A stretch of 64,000 bases of DNA from positions 97,920,384-97,984,383 of the forward strand of contig NC_034410.1 of assembly GCF_002078875.1 (NCBI RefSeq). Reading direction: 5' to 3'. This DNA is from Numida meleagris. Taxonomy: Eukaryota > Chordata > Aves > Galliformes > Numididae. Positions within the stretch are counted from its first letter, which is position 1; every line of letters starts with the position of its first letter. The notes beneath the pieces are model-generated. The model had not been told where the DNA came from. It searched no databases and saw only the letters and a program-made list of their open reading frames with translations. Shown one piece after another: positions 59,766 through 64,000 of the stretch. Made by a program: the position numbers and the translations under genes.

Positions 59766-62700
59766 TCCACCATAGAAGGCCACATGACCCACAAAAACGT
59801 AACTAACTTCAGCTTTAACTGCTATGGTCCTGAATTACTTTGTTACTCAAAAAAAAAACAAAAAAAAAGATTATACATGAGTTTTGTTTCACCTAACTAT
59901 AATAACTATAGGCACATCCAAAACTAAGTTTGAAGTGCTATAAACAAGTCAGCTGGGTTTCTCATATAGTCACCATCTCTGTGGTGGTGAGAGAGAGAAA
60001 AGGCTTGTCCATCCTTCCCACGTCTCAAAATGAGCTGAGTTACCTGCTAGAAATACCTCCCTTTGCTGACTATACATAAAGACTCAGCTCTTCAGGCATT
60101 TCAGTTTTCCCTGGTCTGTAAAACTTAGCTACCAAGAAGAGGTATACATCAGAGATTTCTCTTCATCAGCTAGCCTGTACCATTAAGCAAAATGATTTAA
60201 AACAAAACAAAATTTCTAGTCCCCCCTGATTTGTCATGCTCCTGTTGACACTCAGTGCATTGTACACCTGATTTATTTTATAAAATGTTGAGTCTTCAGC
60301 TACGATATAAACATCCTATATACATTTTCCAGGGGGACAAGGAGCAGAGGGGGCTGAAGGAAGTTGGAGCTGGACATTCATTGTTTCAGAAATCCATCAC
60401 TAACCATACAAAAATCACTTAAACAGTTTTCCACATGTGCTATTGTTAAACTCCCTGTGTGTCACACAGGAAGACGCCTTGTGTTGCTGCACCAGGACCT
60501 TGAAAGGAAATGGGGTCATTCAGTCAGTCACTTTTCTTTTTTTCAGTTTCCATCATCGTGTCAAGGTTAAAGTTTGTTTTCTTTAAGAACACTGACTGTA
60601 AATAAGCACGCACTAACACTAATAGACTCAAAAAAACACCAAACCAAACCAAAACAAACAAACACCTTTTCTTTGTCTTTTTCTTCTAAAGTATCTGTTA
60701 GTCTTAAAGATCAAAGTTATAATGCACACTTCAGCCTACCAATGCTTTGCATTGAATTTAAAGGACATTTTCTTCATTAGAAAGTTTTCTCACAAAGAGA
60801 AAAAGCATTATTGAAGGCTCTGTAGAGGCATTTTACTTTTAAATGGTACCTGCAGCTGCCTCACACCACTCCCTACACCCCCCCCTCAGATGAACTCCCC
60901 CCACGTTATATGTCTCCATTTACCTGGCCTATATAAAGAGGACCTAACATCTTTGTTTGTAGAAACAAGATTTGCTAGCAGAAATAAATTACAAAATACA
61001 TATCCTCAAATATGTAACTATTGGCTAACGTTTTTGGAAGTACAGAAAGAAATACTGACTATGGTTAATTTAGCAATCAATTTTTTTATTGTCCATTCTG
61101 ACATGTAATGATAAAGGAGCTTGATGTGTCTATAACACTAGCACATTTTATAATTAGAAACAAAATAATTTGTATTATTGTAGTGCATCTGTATTTAATA
61201 GCCACAAAGTGGTGACTAACTGTTAATCTTTCTTTCTTTAAGTAGCATATGCCTTGTAGGCAGACTGCTGTACAAAGTTAAAACTAGTACATGGAGTTTC
61301 TCCTGCATTCTCCATCACCATGGGTAGAATCTTCTCAGAAAAAAAAAATACCATTCAGGAATATTAACTTCTAAAGATCATTGATTGTTAAACTGTATTA
61401 CATTCTTTTTCTATCATCTTCCTGCACTGAACACTTTGAAGACACTAATTGTTATTGCTTGCATTATTGCACCATCTTGTCTTGTTTCCAGTGGCTCATA
61501 AATTCTCTATATCATCATATCCTTTTCCTATGACTTTTGTCTCATTATCATTGTAAGAGCCCAGAATACGGATTACTATTTTGGACTTCATTTTCTCCTT
61601 TTTAGGATTATTCTTCCTCAATAATTATTTCCACTAGCTGAACCACACGTCAGATGAATGATTTATTATTAAATACTACATAGTCCTTACAGAAACAGCC
61701 CAGCCCAGCCTGGCTTGCACTTGTACAAAGAGGTGCAGCATTTCTTCTTTGTGCCACACTTACAACATTGTCTTGTAAATAATTCTCACTGTTAACTATT
61801 TCAGCACTAAGGAGAAAAGGAGCAGGCAAAACATGGTATGAGCATCTGCTCATGCTGAGAGCTTTTCCTCGTAGTTTGGGAACTCAGATGGACAGGGCTT
61901 GGAGTTCTACCATCTTTTCCCTCCCAGCTCAGGTCAAATATTGTCTGGGCTGAGCTTAAGGCTCTTTGTCATTTGAGAGACTAGGTCATTATTAATGCAA
62001 CAGCTCAAAGGGTCCAAAATGTGCTAAGCACTTTAGAGAGATGTAGGGCAAGCCAGGTCTCTGTCCTACAAAGCTGATATGTCAGTGTCAATTGTAGAGA
62101 CAGAAAACAAATCTGCCAATCCTCCCTCTCCCCTCTTCCCTCTGGTACCTTTTTCCTGAGCTATGTTATCTCTCTGGGTTCTTGGTGAATCAGAAGACCC
62201 TTCCTGCACCCATAGCATGAGAAGACAAACATTTTCCTCAGCATCTGAGTTTGCAAACACTTGCCCAAACACAGGCAGTTTTGCAGAAGGAATGGAGATT
62301 AATTGCAGCCTGTGGGATCAGTCAGCTCTTTGAGTGTATTAAGGACCAAACCGAATTTTGGAACTGGCTCTTCCTGGATCTTGCAATGGGTCATCAGCTA
62401 AAGAGTCATGCATCATTTGTCAAGGGGTATGGGGAAATGGCAGCCTTCATCACTAAGAAATCCATCATTTCAATTTCTGTTTTAGAAGAAGAAATATTGC
62501 AATAATATAAACATTATTTTTAAAAGCAGCTTGATATTATCTAGTTCTAAGTTGTCTGTGAGACCCTGGAAAAATCATGGGATTTTTCAGGCAGCAGGTT
62601 TTTTCCTCTCACATCTTCTGTCTCTTTCAGTCAATTTGGAGGAAATGACAGCTCAGGGTGAACCAGCAAATAGTTATTCCGCCAAGATCAGAGGTTAACT

Positions 62701-64000
62701 ATTCAGCTCCTCTCTCTAATCATAAATAAAGTTTGGAAAACATGTTTTGGAAATGATCTTTTGTGAAGTGAATTTCAAGGTGGCCTTTTAGAGTAGTCAG
62801 TATTACAAAAGCCACTGTGCCACATATTCTGTAGGAGAGGAAGAAAAGATCTCATGGATAAGGGATCTGAGGAGGCTTATCAAAATGGGCTCTGCCGCAT
62901 TATATTTTGCTCCAGCTGAATTCCTGTTCAGTAGCAGTTTACCAGTTGAGTTGTCCACAAATTAAATCTATAGTTTTCTCTGTAAGGGAAAGGATAGGAA
63001 AAAAATAATAAATCAAAACAAATGAGGTGTTATTTTTATTTTTGATGTCTTTATTTTTTTCTTCTTACATCACTGTTACTTTGGGAAGGAGAAAACAAGG
63101 AGTGATACTGAACGAAAAAAATGAATACTGCCCACACATTGAAAAGAAGGGAAGGGGGAAATCAGAAGTGTGAGCTCACAGTTCCTTGAACTTATGCGAT
63201 ACCTGTGATTTTTAAGCTTGACAGCTGCACGGAGATACAGAAGGGAAGCAAACTGATTGGGAGAGTGTTTTCTTCTTCATAAACAGAGAATTACGTCAGT
63301 CATTTTGTCCAGGCTGTGTGTAACACACACATCTCAACACAGGTTCAGGCTGGCAGCCACAGGAGGGAGAGGGGCTCCTATTTTCCTCTCCTGGTTAGTT
63401 TGCCTTCCCTGCAGGGAGAAAATTGTCACAGCTCTCCCTCTCTCCAAGAACTGCTACCTAGAAATCCAGTCAGTTAATACACATCCCCTATCTTTCTCTA
63501 GATGCATTCAAAAACATCTATGCTAATTTTTTTTTTTCAGATTTTAAAATCTTATCACTGTTTCTTTTTAATCCCTTCCTTTGTTGCTATGTGATGCTTT
63601 TCCCTAACCCCTTTGCTATCCTCCTACCCCCAGGGTAACAGAGTGACTAGACTGAGCAAACACCGAAACAGACTACATACAAATTGCTTTCAAGTGCACA
63701 AAAAACCTAAAAGCCAAAAACAACAACAGAACAAAAAAAAAAAAAGAATGAATCTACCAAAACAAACTAGGAGAAAAGACAGAAAAAATTTTAGCTTTCT
63801 TTTCCCCTTCTTTAATTGTGTTACTATACAATGTAAGTACACAATTTTCAGATGGAGGTGTGATTATTAAATTGATAGTGTCCGTAAGTTTGGACAGTGG
63901 TTGAGAAGTTGTAACTTATCAGCTTCTGTGTGCTGGAGCACTGGCACATTAGGTAGAATGAAAAGCGTTCTCATCCGTATCATCGCACATGGTGAAGATC
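59766..64000. other. distal upstream non-coding region
   Basis: AT-rich sequence to the right edge with A-rich stretches (59,849-59,868, 60,630-60,662 and 63,717-63,746). No exon of an upstream gene is recognised. Confidence 0.5.

Noticed and set aside
1..64000. CRISPR arrays, tRNA or rRNA genes, operons, toxin genes
   Set aside because: None seen. Sequence organisation is that of vertebrate intron and intergenic DNA; microRNA hairpins were not searched exhaustively.

Overview
The window is vertebrate nuclear DNA and almost certainly avian. It is AT-rich and intron-like or intergenic, contains at least fourteen copies or fragments of the CR1 LINE that dominates bird genomes, and has one LTR-retroelement fragment. 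The CR1 density fits a galliform bird (chicken or a close relative), but the species is inferred. There are no bacterial-type genes, CRISPR arrays or operons.

The only protein-coding gene I can support is on the minus strand. Its first coding exon lies at 26,630-26,702, inside a CpG island at about 26,020-27,600. The exon encodes a 24-residue signal peptide and ends in a strong phase-1 splice donor. The peptide closely resembles the start of mammalian PTPRM (receptor-type protein tyrosine phosphatase mu): the TLAGLLL core, a Cys-Leu two residues before it, and a TF-(S/T)-Gly end. Everything from 1 to 26,629 is then intron 1 of PTPRM. I found no second exon; exon 2 should begin the MAM domain with a Gly-Cys-Leu-Phe-Asp-like sequence and presumably lies beyond the left edge. 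The 5' UTR and promoter lie to the right of 26,702. They hold a (CGG)6 tract, a triplet of CAAAGTG words including an E2F-like site, no upstream ATG as far as about 27,540, and, at the far side of the island, a perfect CRE (TGACGTCA) next to a YY1-like motif that could drive a divergent plus-strand transcript.

Region by region: 1-26,020 is PTPRM intron 1 with six CR1 pieces, a minus-strand ERV LTR with a primer-binding-site-like sequence (12,380-12,980) and scattered homopolymer tracts. The promoter and exon 1 occupy 26,020-27,600. From 27,600 to 64,000 I see AT-rich sequence upstream of PTPRM with eight CR1 copies, a (TTTTA)n array (53,151-53,226), two purine-rich tracts (39.7 and 41.7 kb), an AT-rich palindrome cluster (35.4 kb) and no convincing exon. 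By human synteny (LAMA1, LRRC30, PTPRM) the next gene upstream would lie beyond the right edge.

I did not find a novel biological system. The best points for follow-up are the promoter architecture, the possible divergent transcript, the sense-oriented LTR in intron 1, the palindrome cluster and an internally deleted CR1.
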